This document shows, piece by piece, positions 1 through 6,959 of a stretch of 36,363 bases of DNA. Origin of the DNA: an uncultured Oscillospiraceae bacterium. GTDB lineage: Bacteria; Bacillota; Clostridia; Oscillospirales; Oscillospiraceae. Positions within the stretch are counted from its first letter, which is position 1. Each line of letters begins with the position of its first letter. The DNA lies in contig CAJUQD010000027.1 of assembly GCA_910588105.1 (NCBI GenBank), forward strand, positions 1-36,363, in the 5' to 3' direction. The notes under the pieces are model-generated. The model saw nothing but the letters and a program-made list of their open reading frames with translations. It ran no database searches and was not told where the DNA came from. A program made the position numbers and the translations under genes.

Positions 1-315
1 GGTTGATACGGTATTCAATGGCAGAACGCTGGAGGCTGTTTCTGATTTCCTCCCGCTTCTCTATCCCGAGGCAGGCGCTGTCCCCGTAAACCACCTCGTC
101 ATCTTCCCGCATCAGTCCTGCCGCCACAGTGACATCATGGACATTGGCGGCGGTGGCCTCCACCGTATGCACAAAGCCGCTCCCGGCGTCCACGCCCGTG
201 TGGCACTTCATGACGAAATGCCACTGCATCTCGTCTATGATCTCCAGAAATTCTTCCCGTTTTGTTTTTTCTTCCGGCAGCTGTACTCCATGTCGCTGAT
301 ACTTTCCTGTTTCAT
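1..315 (-). pseudogene. IS5-family transposase remnant (internally deleted, frameshifted)
   Basis: Read on the minus strand from an ATG at 315, the product starts MKQESISDMEYSCRKKK, a typical N-terminus of clostridial IS5-type DDE transposases. After the start of an EFLEIIDE segment it jumps directly to a block reading WHFVMKCHTGVDAGSGFVH and then TAANVHD, which normally lies well over 100 residues further on. The first catalytic part of the family is therefore missing. A run of six A (minus strand, about 262-267) is one base short for the two segments to be in the same frame, so there is also a frameshift. The frame then stays open to the left window edge. This is a dead IS copy; only the internal deletion and frameshift are directly seen, the family name comes from recalled sequence patterns. 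Confidence 0.75.
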
Positions 316-410
316 ACCCCGTACCCCCTTTTCCCTTATTTTATCACATCTTCTATCATTTCGGGGGATTAAATCAGCGTTTCTTTAGAAGTGTTATATT
401 TCTTTTTTAA

Positions 411-439
411 TTTTCATAAAGACATGGGTGCAGTACAAT
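411..439 (+). promoter_or_regulatory. candidate sigma-A promoter for the 40-codon gene
   Basis: TTTTCA (411-416) and TACAAT (434-439) are separated by 17 bases and lie upstream of the ribosome binding site of the small gene at 481. The match is partial, in an AT-rich stretch where such pairs occur by chance. Confidence 0.35.
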
Positions 440-480
440 GTGCCCCGTTACCAATTAACGAATTAGGAGGGAGGTACAGA

Positions 481-603
481 ATGAAGCAAGATCGCCCGAA
501 GGTAAAGTACACAGTTGTTGACCCCAATGCACCATGCGAAGTACAAAAGATGTTAAAGAAGATGATTGCAGAAAAGCTGCTTGCCATAAAGTCGAAGAAT
601 TGA
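481..603 (+). CDS. small hypothetical protein (40 aa) upstream of a recombinase remnant
   Basis: The ATG at 481 follows a strong ribosome binding site (AGGAGGGAGGT, about 465-475), which decides this start over the longer open frame that begins near 391. The 40-residue product is basic and ends in an amphipathic stretch, QKMLKKMIAEKLL. A clean terminator follows 34 bases downstream. Small basic ORFs just upstream of large serine recombinases are common in clostridial transposons (TnpW/TnpV-like genes are examples), and this one sits 120 bases before a recombinase start. I do not recognise a defined family. Function is unknown; a regulatory or accessory role beside the recombinase is only an inference. 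Confidence 0.6.
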   Translation: MKQDRPKVKYTVVDPNAPCEVQKMLKKMIAEKLLAIKSKN

Positions 604-636
604 TTGCAACCAGCAGATCCGTCCTATATCCTTTGC

Positions 637-669
637 GCAAGGAACCTTTTAGTTTCCTTGCATTTTTTT
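637..669 (+). terminator. Rho-independent terminator
   Basis: GCAAGGAA (637-644) and TTCCTTGC (654-661) form an 8-bp stem followed directly by ATTTTTTT. It closes the 40-codon gene and separates it from the recombinase remnant at 724. Confidence 0.85.
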
Positions 670-723
670 CGATTTATTGTAGAATTAGCATGGATATAGG
701 TTGGCTGAAGAAAGGAGCAGCCA

Positions 724-1026
724 ATGAGAATAGCAGCATATTGCCGCGTGTCAACTGATCGGGAGGAACAGAAAGATAGTTTAGCGCATCAAAAGGAATT
801 TTTTTTGGAGTATGCGAAAAAAAACGGATATGAACTGTTCCGGCTGTATGCAGATGATGGTGATATATTTGAACCAAGTCAGAAAGTGCTTACAGAACAA
901 GCTGTTTTTCTGATTTGGTCCAATTTTTTGCCCTTTTGGGCAAACATTCACGGAGGTGCAGAATGGGCTACATTTTTTCTGCCAGTAATTTTAAGGGCGG
1001 ATGCGGAAAAACCACCACTGTATTAA
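724..1026 (+). pseudogene. serine recombinase, truncated after 46 codons
   Basis: The start ATG at 724 has an AAAGGAG site 5-11 bases upstream. The first 46 residues are a clear serine-recombinase catalytic-domain N-terminus: MRIAAYCRVST carries the nucleophilic serine, and LYADDG matches the conserved acidic strand end. From about base 862 the similarity stops, where ISGT-type sequence should follow. The frame continues by chance through the parA leader to a stop at 1026, overlapping parA in another frame. A full family member has 450-550 residues, with a recombinase domain and zinc ribbon that are absent here. The catalytic Arg pair (SRFARN region) is also missing, so it cannot be active. 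It marks a broken junction to the left of the ICE block. Confidence 0.8.
927..944. repeat. short perfect inverted repeat in the parA leader
   Basis: TTTGCCC (927-933) and GGGCAAA (938-944) flank a TTTT loop, 19 bases before the parA start codon. There is no T-run after it on the plus strand, so it is not an ordinary terminator. It could be an operator for ParA/ParB autoregulation or an mRNA leader hairpin. Confidence 0.4.
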
Positions 1027-1787
1027 ACTTGGGCGCTGCTCTTTCCACCGCAGGGAAAACGGTTCTCGTCATAGACGGGGATGGGCAGGGCAACCTCACT
1101 GCTGCCTTGGGCTATACTCCGGCAGAGCAATCCCGCACCCTGTCCAATCTGCTCTTGGCCGCCATCGACTACCCGGAGGATCTGAAACTCCATTTACAAC
1201 GGGCCATCCTCCACACAGACAGCGGCGTGGATTTGATTCCGGCCAACCGCCGTCTGGCGGATGCCGCCGCCCGGCTCCAGGTGATGCAGCTCTCCCAGTA
1301 CAACGCCGTAGGTGATGTGGACCGGGCCTGTGAGAAGGTTATGTCCACGTTGCTGGAGCAGTTGAAGGAACAGTATGATTATATCATCATTGACTGCGGA
1401 TTGAAACATGAGCTTTTAACGGTCAACGCTTTGGTGGCCTCGGACTACTGCATCATCCCGGTGCAGGCCCATTTCCTGGCCAGCGAGGGCATCCCCGATG
1501 TGCTGGAGCTGGTGAAGTCTGTCCGGGAGAAATTCAATCCAAAACTGAAAATCGCCGGTATCCTTCTGACCATGTACCAATCCCGCCCCCAACTGTGCCA
1601 GAGCGTCAGAGCCAGCGTGGGCGAAGTATACGGCGAGTCCTTCCATGTGTTCCAGCGGCCCATCGAATATTCCATTAAGGTAGCGGAGTGTCCGGCGGCA
1701 GGACAGAGCATTTTTGAGTACGCCCCGAAGAATGCCGCCGCAGATTCCTACCGCAGTTTGGCGGAGGAGGTGCTGGCCCTTGGCTAA
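963..1787 (+). CDS. parA: ParA-family ATPase
   Basis: A 274-residue ParA/MinD-type ATPase that would position or partition the element, or regulate it, with the ParB-like protein encoded next. The deviant Walker A motif is at residues 10-19 (FKGGCGKTTT); the usual valine is cysteine. Walker A' reads IDGDGQGN where most ParAs have DxDPQGN. IIIDCG near residue 145 is the switch/Walker B region, but the usual PPSLG is replaced by LKHE. The ATG at 963 is preceded by GGAGGTGC at 953-960; a longer open frame from TTG 915 has no such site. The gene ends inside the parB-like start (8-base overlap), so the two are probably translationally coupled. A chromosomal Soj-like role is less likely given the conjugative context. 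Confidence 0.85.
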   Translation: MGYIFSASNFKGGCGKTTTVLNLGAALSTAGKTVLVIDGDGQGNLTAALGYTPAEQSRTLSNLLLAAIDYPEDLKLHLQRAILHTDSGVDLIPANRRLADAAARLQVMQLSQYNAVGDVDRACEKVMSTLLEQLKEQYDYIIIDCGLKHELLTVNALVASDYCIIPVQAHFLASEGIPDVLELVKSVREKFNPKLKIAGILLTMYQSRPQLCQSVRASVGEVYGESFHVFQRPIEYSIKVAECPAAGQSIFEYAPKNAAADSYRSLAEEVLALG

Positions 1788-2817
1788 GAAGCCTATGGAC
1801 GATCTGCTGAAGCGCCGTATGTCCGCCACCCAGCAGGCATCTGAACTCCAAGCTACGGACGAAGCCTACGCGAAGCTGTTCCGGGAAGCACCGCCGGCGG
1901 CAAATGTCAGTATCTGCGATTTGCCGCTGGACAAGCTCTCATCCTTTTTTACCGCAGATATTGGCTTTAAGCCCTACACCCCTTCCCAGCTTCGCGCCTT
2001 TGCCGACCAGCTCCAGGAAGAAGGGCTGATGGTACGGATCATCGTGCGGCCCATCCCGGGAACAGACTGCTATGAGATTTTGGCAGGGCATAACCGTACC
2101 GCCGCCGCCCGGCTGGCCGAGTGGGCTACTATCCCCGCCGAGATCGTGGAAGCCGATGACGCTCGGGCAATCGTCATCGCTACCTCCACCAACCTCATCC
2201 AGCGGCAGAACCTGTCCATCATAGAGCGGGGCAAGGCATACAAGGCGTTGCTGGACGCAAAGAACCGGCAGGGGCACCGTTCTGATATAGAGCCTCTCAC
2301 TTCTGGCGAAAATCGCCGGAAGTCTGATCGGGAAAGCGCACAGGACACTTCTGGCGATTCTCACCAGAAGTATTCCGCCCGGGCGTTGGTGGCCGAGTTC
2401 TTCGGTGTCACCGAGTACGAGATCCGCAAGGCCGTCAAGCTAACATACCTCATCTCGGAGCTGGCTGGCATCTTGGAAACGGCTCCCAAACAGTTAAACT
2501 TGGCCTGCGCCGACCTGATGGCGGACTATGATCCGGAATCCCAGAAGGCTTTCATCGAAATGTGCTCTATTGAGGGATGTCCAATCAACAAGGCCGCCAT
2601 GAAGCATATCGTCTCCAAGTGCCCGCCCCCGACTGCCAACCGTCAGGATATGTACGCCGCGTGGCGGGAGGCCCAGGACCGTGTGGATCAACGCCTTGCT
2701 GCCCCGCCCAAGAAGATATCCTTCAACCGAAAGCAGTTTGCCCCCTATCTGGAAGGGCGCAGCGACAAAGAGATTGAGGCCCTGTTCCTGGAGTTTTTGC
2801 GGGAGCGGGTCGGCTGA
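1780..2817 (+). CDS. parB: ParB-family DNA-binding protein (first copy)
   Basis: A 345-residue partner of ParA. A ParB/Spo0J N-terminal CTPase-like domain spans about residues 45-150: LPLDKL, then AGHNRTAAARL near residues 102-112, equivalent to the GEHRxxA box, then TNLIQRQNLS. A helix-turn-helix region follows (ALVAEFFGVTEYEIRKAVKL, around 205-225) and a C-terminal domain that probably dimerises. The TTG at 1780 is preferred because GGAGGAGGTG lies 9-10 bases upstream; the next in-frame ATG is at 1795 and has poorer spacing. The region at 2278-2365 is Ser/Thr/Arg-rich and looks like a linker. The DNA site it binds is not identified. Confidence in the family is high; the exact start is less sure. 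Confidence 0.85.
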   Translation: MAKKPMDDLLKRRMSATQQASELQATDEAYAKLFREAPPAANVSICDLPLDKLSSFFTADIGFKPYTPSQLRAFADQLQEEGLMVRIIVRPIPGTDCYEILAGHNRTAAARLAEWATIPAEIVEADDARAIVIATSTNLIQRQNLSIIERGKAYKALLDAKNRQGHRSDIEPLTSGENRRKSDRESAQDTSGDSHQKYSARALVAEFFGVTEYEIRKAVKLTYLISELAGILETAPKQLNLACADLMADYDPESQKAFIEMCSIEGCPINKAAMKHIVSKCPPPTANRQDMYAAWREAQDRVDQRLAAPPKKISFNRKQFAPYLEGRSDKEIEALFLEFLRERVG

Positions 2818-2889
2818 ACCAAATATTTTTAAGAAGGCTTGGCGCCGCGCTGCGGCGTCAGGCTTTTCTTCTGCCCTGGAGGTGGCTCC

Positions 2890-3771
2890 ATGCGGATTCC
2901 CATTACTGCAATCAAGATAAGTCCCGGACGGCGGGAGGCCGCGCCGGGCAGCGTCCGGGAGCTGGCGGACAGCATCGCCGAGATCGGGCTGCTCAATCCC
3001 ATCACTGTGGACCGGGGGCACACCCTCATCGCCGGTCTCCATCGGCTGGAGGCCGCCAAGCTGCTAGGGTGGACAGAGATTGAGTGCGTAATCAGCGAGC
3101 TGGAGGGCCTGCGGGCCGAGTTGGCGGAAATCGACGAAAATTTTGTCCGCAGCGACCTGACGGCCCTTGAGTTCGGGGAGTTGCTCCTGCGGCGGAAGGA
3201 GCTTTATGAGGCCCTTCACCCGCAGACTGTCCAGACCAACCTGGGTGGCCCTTTCCGCGGTAACCAGCACCAGGAGGTCAGCGGCAAAATGACGCAGACC
3301 ACAAAATCCTTTGCCCAGGATACCGCCGAAAAGCTGGGCGTTGGCCGCAGGACAGTGGAGCGCCAGGTGCAGATTGCCAAACGGCTCACCCCGGAGACGA
3401 AAGACATCCTCCGGGGAGCGGAGGCGCCGGTCACCCGGAAGGAGGCCCTGGCCCTCTCCCGGCTGGAACCCGGCCCCCAGGCGGAGGCCGCCGCCCTGCT
3501 GGCCGCCGGGGAGATCCGATCGGTGGAGGAATACGCTCCCCCAGTTCGGGCGGGGCCCGCCGCCCATCCCGCTCCTGCCCCATCCCCGGAGGCCTTCGCG
3601 GAGGAAGCGGCGGAGTTCGCCCAGGTGCTCCGGCGGGCAGCTGAACGGTGCTGCCCGGAGGCCTTTGCCCGTCTGATGCCCGTACAGGCCAACGCCCTCC
3701 GGCGGCAGATGACCAACGCGCGGGACGCCGTTGAGAAATTTGAAAAGATACTGGAGATGATCCCAAAATGA
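2890..3771 (+). CDS. ParB/sulfiredoxin-fold nuclease-like protein (second copy)
   Basis: 293 residues. It begins with a compact ParB N-terminal domain (IPITAIKISPGRRE..., AGLHRLEAAKLLGW at about residues 48-62, then IDENFVRSDLTALE), the form common in phages and mobile elements. A clear helix-turn-helix follows (TAEKLGVGRRTVERQVQIAKRL, about 145-167), then an Ala/Pro/Glu-rich C-terminal half. The sequence differs from the first ParB, so this is not a tandem duplication. The ATG at 2890 follows CTGGAGGTGG at 2875-2884. Its stop overlaps the next start as ATGA, which shows an operon. It may be a second centromere-binding factor or a regulator of the element; which one cannot be read from the sequence. 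Confidence 0.8.
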   Translation: MRIPITAIKISPGRREAAPGSVRELADSIAEIGLLNPITVDRGHTLIAGLHRLEAAKLLGWTEIECVISELEGLRAELAEIDENFVRSDLTALEFGELLLRRKELYEALHPQTVQTNLGGPFRGNQHQEVSGKMTQTTKSFAQDTAEKLGVGRRTVERQVQIAKRLTPETKDILRGAEAPVTRKEALALSRLEPGPQAEAAALLAAGEIRSVEEYAPPVRAGPAAHPAPAPSPEAFAEEAAEFAQVLRRAAERCCPEAFARLMPVQANALRRQMTNARDAVEKFEKILEMIPK

Positions 3772-4166
3772 GAAGCAATCGACCCACCCACAGCCCATTC
3801 GACGGTGCGGCCCTGGACCGCCTGCGCCGGATGGGGCTGGCCGCGGCGGACGGTTCGGTGGAGCGGGACGCCATGGCGGTGTTCTGCTGCATCTTCGCCG
3901 GACAGTTCTACGACGACCTGTGCGACTACCACCAGGACGACGCCCAGGCCGTCAAAGCCGCTATCACTCCCCTGGTGGACGGCGCGGACACCGGGGATCC
4001 CCATGGGAAGTTTCTGATGATCTGCCTGCAATACGACAGCATCTATCGCGCCCTGCCCGACCCGGTGTGGTGGCTCAGCGGCAGTCCGGCCTTTGCCGAG
4101 GCCTTCGCGGACGGCTTTCTGGCCCATTTGAAGCGGCTGAACGAAAGCGGGGGATGCGCGCCATGA
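3768..4166 (+). CDS. hypothetical protein of the ICE maintenance operon
   Basis: A 132-residue soluble acidic protein with no signal peptide or membrane segment. I do not recognise a family. It is coupled on both sides: its ATG overlaps the stop of the second parB-like gene (ATGA), and its own stop overlaps the next start (ATGA at 4163). It is rich in Asp, Ala and aromatic residues in the middle (GQFYDDLCDYHQDD, then CLQYDSIYRALPDPVWWLSG), and looks helical. Codon use matches its neighbours, which supports a real gene. Function is unknown; its place suggests a role in maintenance or control of the element. Confidence 0.7.
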   Translation: MRSNRPTHSPFDGAALDRLRRMGLAAADGSVERDAMAVFCCIFAGQFYDDLCDYHQDDAQAVKAAITPLVDGADTGDPHGKFLMICLQYDSIYRALPDPVWWLSGSPAFAEAFADGFLAHLKRLNESGGCAP

Positions 4167-4585
4167 GCCAGGACAGCGCGATCTACCTTGTCCCGCTCTC
4201 CCTGCGGGAGGCCAATGACTTTCTGGCAAAGTACGGCCGTTCATACCGGCCCATGCGCGGCTGCAAGTTCTGCGTGGGCTGCGCCCTGGACGGGAAGCTG
4301 GCGGGCGCGGTCATCGCGGGGCGCTGCCGGGAGGACGGCCAGACGGTGCAGATTGACCGCGTCTACGCCACCGGGGGCCGCACCGCCTATGGGATGCTCT
4401 ACGGCGCGGCGGCGAGGGCGGCCCAAGCCCTGGGCTACTGGCGGATCATCGCCTTTCTGCCAGAGGGCAGGCCGGATTCCGCCCTGCGAGCAGCGGGCTG
4501 GCAGCGCATGGAGCCTGCGGACAGCGGCGGGAAGCAGACGGCCTACGAACGGCGGCTGATGGTGCGCCGGCGATGGAGGGGGTGA
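4163..4585 (+). CDS. XF1762-like protein (GNAT-fold acetyltransferase-related)
   Basis: 140 residues. The pattern VPLSLREANDFLAKY ... GCKFCVGCALDGKLAGAVI ... AYGMLYGAAARAAQALGYWRII ... LRAAGWQRM matches the XF1762 family, small GNAT-like proteins found in phages and mobile elements. The G-Y-x-x-I-I region corresponds to the acetyl-CoA binding part of GNAT folds. Substrate and biological role are unknown. The start at 4163 overlaps the preceding stop by ATGA; an in-frame ATG at 4154 is an alternative three codons upstream. The gene lies in one operon with the ParB-like genes and the RelE-like gene downstream (4 bases apart). Confidence 0.75.
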   Translation: MSQDSAIYLVPLSLREANDFLAKYGRSYRPMRGCKFCVGCALDGKLAGAVIAGRCREDGQTVQIDRVYATGGRTAYGMLYGAAARAAQALGYWRIIAFLPEGRPDSALRAAGWQRMEPADSGGKQTAYERRLMVRRRWRG

Positions 4586-4589
4586 GAAC

Positions 4590-4982
4590 ATGAAAGGTAT
4601 CAAGGTCTACACGCCCCCCGAGCGGGCGGCCCCCGTGGCCCGGTTCATCGACGGCCTGGAGCCCCGGCTGCGGGAGAAGCTGATCCGCCAGCTCATCGAG
4701 CTGCCCCGCACGCCCCGCTCCGCCCTGCGGGAGCCCCACTTCAAGCACTTCACCCTGGAGCGTTACCGGGAGCTCTACGAGCTGAGGGAGCGGGGGAAGG
4801 TGCTGGTGCGGGTCGTCTTCACCATCCGGCCCAACGGGGAGGTCATCCTGCTCCACGCGTTCATCAAGCGGCAGAGCCGGGACACCATGCAGGCCCTGGA
4901 ACAGTCGCTGAACATCCTGGCCCGGCTGCGGGACCGCCCGGAGCTGGCGGCGGAGTACATCGTGAAGGAGGAGCAGCAGTGA
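4590..4982 (+). CDS. RelE/HigB (Gp49-like) family toxin-like protein
   Basis: 130 residues with the pattern of phage-derived Gp49/HigB-type RelE-superfamily proteins: PVARFIDGLEPRLREKLIRQLIEL, HFKHFTLERYRELYELRERGKVLVRVVFTI and EVILLHAFIKRQ followed by a helical tail. Members are usually mRNA interferases controlled by a helix-turn-helix (HigA-type) antitoxin encoded directly downstream. Here no such gene follows; the next gene is a secreted protein. A perfect ribosome binding site (GGAGGGGGTGAG) precedes the ATG at 4590. The closest HTH genes are at 19579 and 34429, both far away. It could be an orphan toxin, an inactive relative, or use a non-canonical antitoxin such as the unknown upstream genes. 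Confidence 0.7.
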   Translation: MKGIKVYTPPERAAPVARFIDGLEPRLREKLIRQLIELPRTPRSALREPHFKHFTLERYRELYELRERGKVLVRVVFTIRPNGEVILLHAFIKRQSRDTMQALEQSLNILARLRDRPELAAEYIVKEEQQ

Positions 4983-5073
4983 ACCGGCATACGCCCATAC
5001 GCGGCCCCCCCGGGGCGGGGCACGCCCATGCTTATTCCAGCACCCAATTTGACGAAAGGAGTTTTTGAACCCA

Positions 5074-6003
5074 ATGAAAAAATTTTGCCTTTGCCTGCTG
5101 CTGACGGCGGCGCTGACCATGAGCGCCAGCGCCCTGGAGGTGCCCACCAATACGGTGGTGCAGAACCTCAACGGCAGCCAGCAGGTGGTCAAGACCTACA
5201 CCGTTTCCCCCGAGGTGGATGCCCAGACGCTGATCGAGGAGCCCTTCCAGCTGGAGGGCTTTCTCTATACCTACGCGGACATCGTAAAGGAGGAAAATCA
5301 GGTGTCCGAGCGGCAGTCCCACACCGAGACGGTGACGGTGGAGACGGCCAAGAAGGATCTGAACGTGGTCCTGGAACAGCTTGCCCCCACCATGGAGTAC
5401 GATGACGGCGCCTGGGCGGGCACCCTGGCCCTGGACCACACCAGCATCCAGACCCAGGCTTCGGGCTATACCACCGGCAGCAGCACGGTGACCGCCACCA
5501 AGACCATCGGCCCGCTGGACCGCAACGATATGTCCTACGTCCCGGCCACCACGGTGAAGAATGGGGTGACGCTGAACCTGTCCAACGTGGAGTGGCAGGT
5601 GATCGGCGCCGACGTGGTGGGGGACATGACGGCCCCCTGCTCCTATCAGGCGGTGGCCACCTACAGCGGAAAGAGCTACTACAAGGCCGCCACCGGGTAC
5701 GTCACCACCGCCAACTATGTGGGCGAGGTTGCCCACGAGGGGGTGGAGAGCGTCACCTACCGGGTGACCTACCTGGGGGAATCTCATGAGCCGGAGCCCA
5801 GCACCACCCCTGCGGAGGAACAGCCCAACCTGTTCCAGCGGGCGGTTTCTTCCCCCAACCTCCTGCGGAATGTGCTGGGTGGCGCGGGCGTGGTGACGGT
5901 GGTGGTGCTGACCACGCTGCTGATCCTGTCCCGCCGGGAGGTGCGTTCGCTGCGGACGGAGGACAACGAGACGGATGATGAACAGGAGGAACGTGAGACA
6001 TGA
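5074..6003 (+). CDS. secreted, membrane-anchored surface protein of unknown function
   Basis: 309 residues. A signal peptide (MKKFCLCLLLTAALTMSASA) is followed by a Thr/Val-rich extracellular region of about 230 residues with beta-sheet character, a Pro/Glu linker (HEPEPSTTPAEEQP), one membrane helix (VLGGAGVVTVVVLTTLLIL, about 270-290) and a charged acidic cytosolic tail. No catalytic motif is recognised. The ATG at 5074 has AAAGGAG about 12 bases upstream; TTG at 5065 is in frame but too close to that site. The stop overlaps the sortase start as ATGA, so the two are co-translated, suggesting a joint role at the cell surface, for example in mating-pair contact. That role is inference. Confidence 0.75.
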   Translation: MKKFCLCLLLTAALTMSASALEVPTNTVVQNLNGSQQVVKTYTVSPEVDAQTLIEEPFQLEGFLYTYADIVKEENQVSERQSHTETVTVETAKKDLNVVLEQLAPTMEYDDGAWAGTLALDHTSIQTQASGYTTGSSTVTATKTIGPLDRNDMSYVPATTVKNGVTLNLSNVEWQVIGADVVGDMTAPCSYQAVATYSGKSYYKAATGYVTTANYVGEVAHEGVESVTYRVTYLGESHEPEPSTTPAEEQPNLFQRAVSSPNLLRNVLGGAGVVTVVVLTTLLILSRREVRSLRTEDNETDDEQEERET

Positions 6004-6818
6004 AAAAGATGAGAAACCTGCTGGGGCTGGCCCTGGCGGCGGGCGCGGCGCTGTCCCTGACGGCCCCGGCCTTCGCCTCAGACTACAGCTTTACTACCAC
6101 CGCGCCCCAGGATTTTTACAAGAGCACCAGCTATGAGGACATCTACGGCGCCCAATACAATTACGGCGGCAGGAACGCCGTGGATTACGATGTGCCCGGG
6201 CTGGAGTACGGACGGTTCAGCTCCACCCAGACGGGCATCATGGAGCGGACTATCCTGCCTGGGCTCCAGGGTGTGGTGTCCACGGTGGGCGATCCCGGCG
6301 GCTATGGGATCGGCGGCGGGGGCGGCGGCCCCTTCACCGAGCTGGTCATCGACGGCGCCGGCACTGCGGTAACCCCCACCCCGCCCAGCGTCCAGCAGCC
6401 CGCCTATACCAGTGTTCAAGGCATGGCCTATAAAAACGGCAGCATCGGCACAGTGAAGATTCCCCGATTGGGCATCAGTGTGCCGGTGTGGGAGGGCGAG
6501 ACCACCGCCAGCATGGCCAAGGGGCTGGGCCACTACAGCTCCACCTCCGCATGGCTGGGAAACGTGGGGGTGTGCGGGCACAACCGGGGGGCCAAGTATA
6601 ACATCGGCTCCATCAAGAACCTGGTGGCCGGCGACATCATTACCTACACTACCATCTATGGCACCCGCACCTATCAGGTGACCATGGTGAAAACCATCGC
6701 CAACAACGACTGGAGCTACCTCCAGGGCACGGCGGACAACCGCATCACCCTCACCACCTGCCTGGAGAACCAGCCCGCAAAAAGAATTTGCGTGCAAGCG
6801 GTAGAGAAAAGTTCCTGA
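6000..6818 (+). CDS. sortase (class D-like) with a signal peptide
   Basis: 272 residues. The C-terminal half is a sortase domain: IGTVKIPRLGISVPVWEG, catalytic His in VCGHNRG (about residue 193), catalytic Cys in TLTTCLEN (about 253) and Arg in AKRICV (about 262). Sortases cut LPxTG-type signals and transfer the protein to an amine on the wall or another protein. Most have an uncleaved N-terminal or C-terminal membrane anchor. Here the N-terminus looks like a cleavable signal peptide ending APAFAS, and no other membrane helix is seen, so the enzyme may be released. A 100-residue spacer with a Gly run separates it from the catalytic domain. The candidate substrate, the LPQTGY adhesin, is encoded two genes downstream. 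Confidence 0.85.
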   Translation: MKKMRNLLGLALAAGAALSLTAPAFASDYSFTTTAPQDFYKSTSYEDIYGAQYNYGGRNAVDYDVPGLEYGRFSSTQTGIMERTILPGLQGVVSTVGDPGGYGIGGGGGGPFTELVIDGAGTAVTPTPPSVQQPAYTSVQGMAYKNGSIGTVKIPRLGISVPVWEGETTASMAKGLGHYSSTSAWLGNVGVCGHNRGAKYNIGSIKNLVAGDIITYTTIYGTRTYQVTMVKTIANNDWSYLQGTADNRITLTTCLENQPAKRICVQAVEKSS

Positions 6819-6895
6819 AATCGACCGTATCAATCAAATTTGAGGAGGTGTGGGCAAGAAACCATTTTATCGGCACAGGGAATTCAAATAATCCT

Positions 6896-6924
6896 TTGAC
6901 ATTATCCCTCAATGGTATTATGCT
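6896..6924 (+). promoter_or_regulatory. sigma-A-type promoter of the SLH protein gene
   Basis: TTGACA (6896-6901) and TATGCT (6919-6924) with a 17-base spacer lie 36 bases before the start codon at 6960. A separate transcript for the SLH gene fits its different position relative to the preceding sortase operon. Confidence 0.65.
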
Positions 6925-6959
6925 CGAATCAGAAAGAAATGGAAAAGGAGCGTGATACC

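Noticed and set aside
927..944. Hairpin before parA as a terminator
   Set aside because: The T-run precedes the stem on the plus strand and none follows it on either strand, so it was kept only as an inverted repeat.
6834..6890. 13-codon GTG frame after GAGGAGGT behind the sortase gene
   Set aside because: The GTG is too close to the GAGGAGG for initiation, and such a short frame cannot be supported; the region is better read as a leader before the promoter at 6896.
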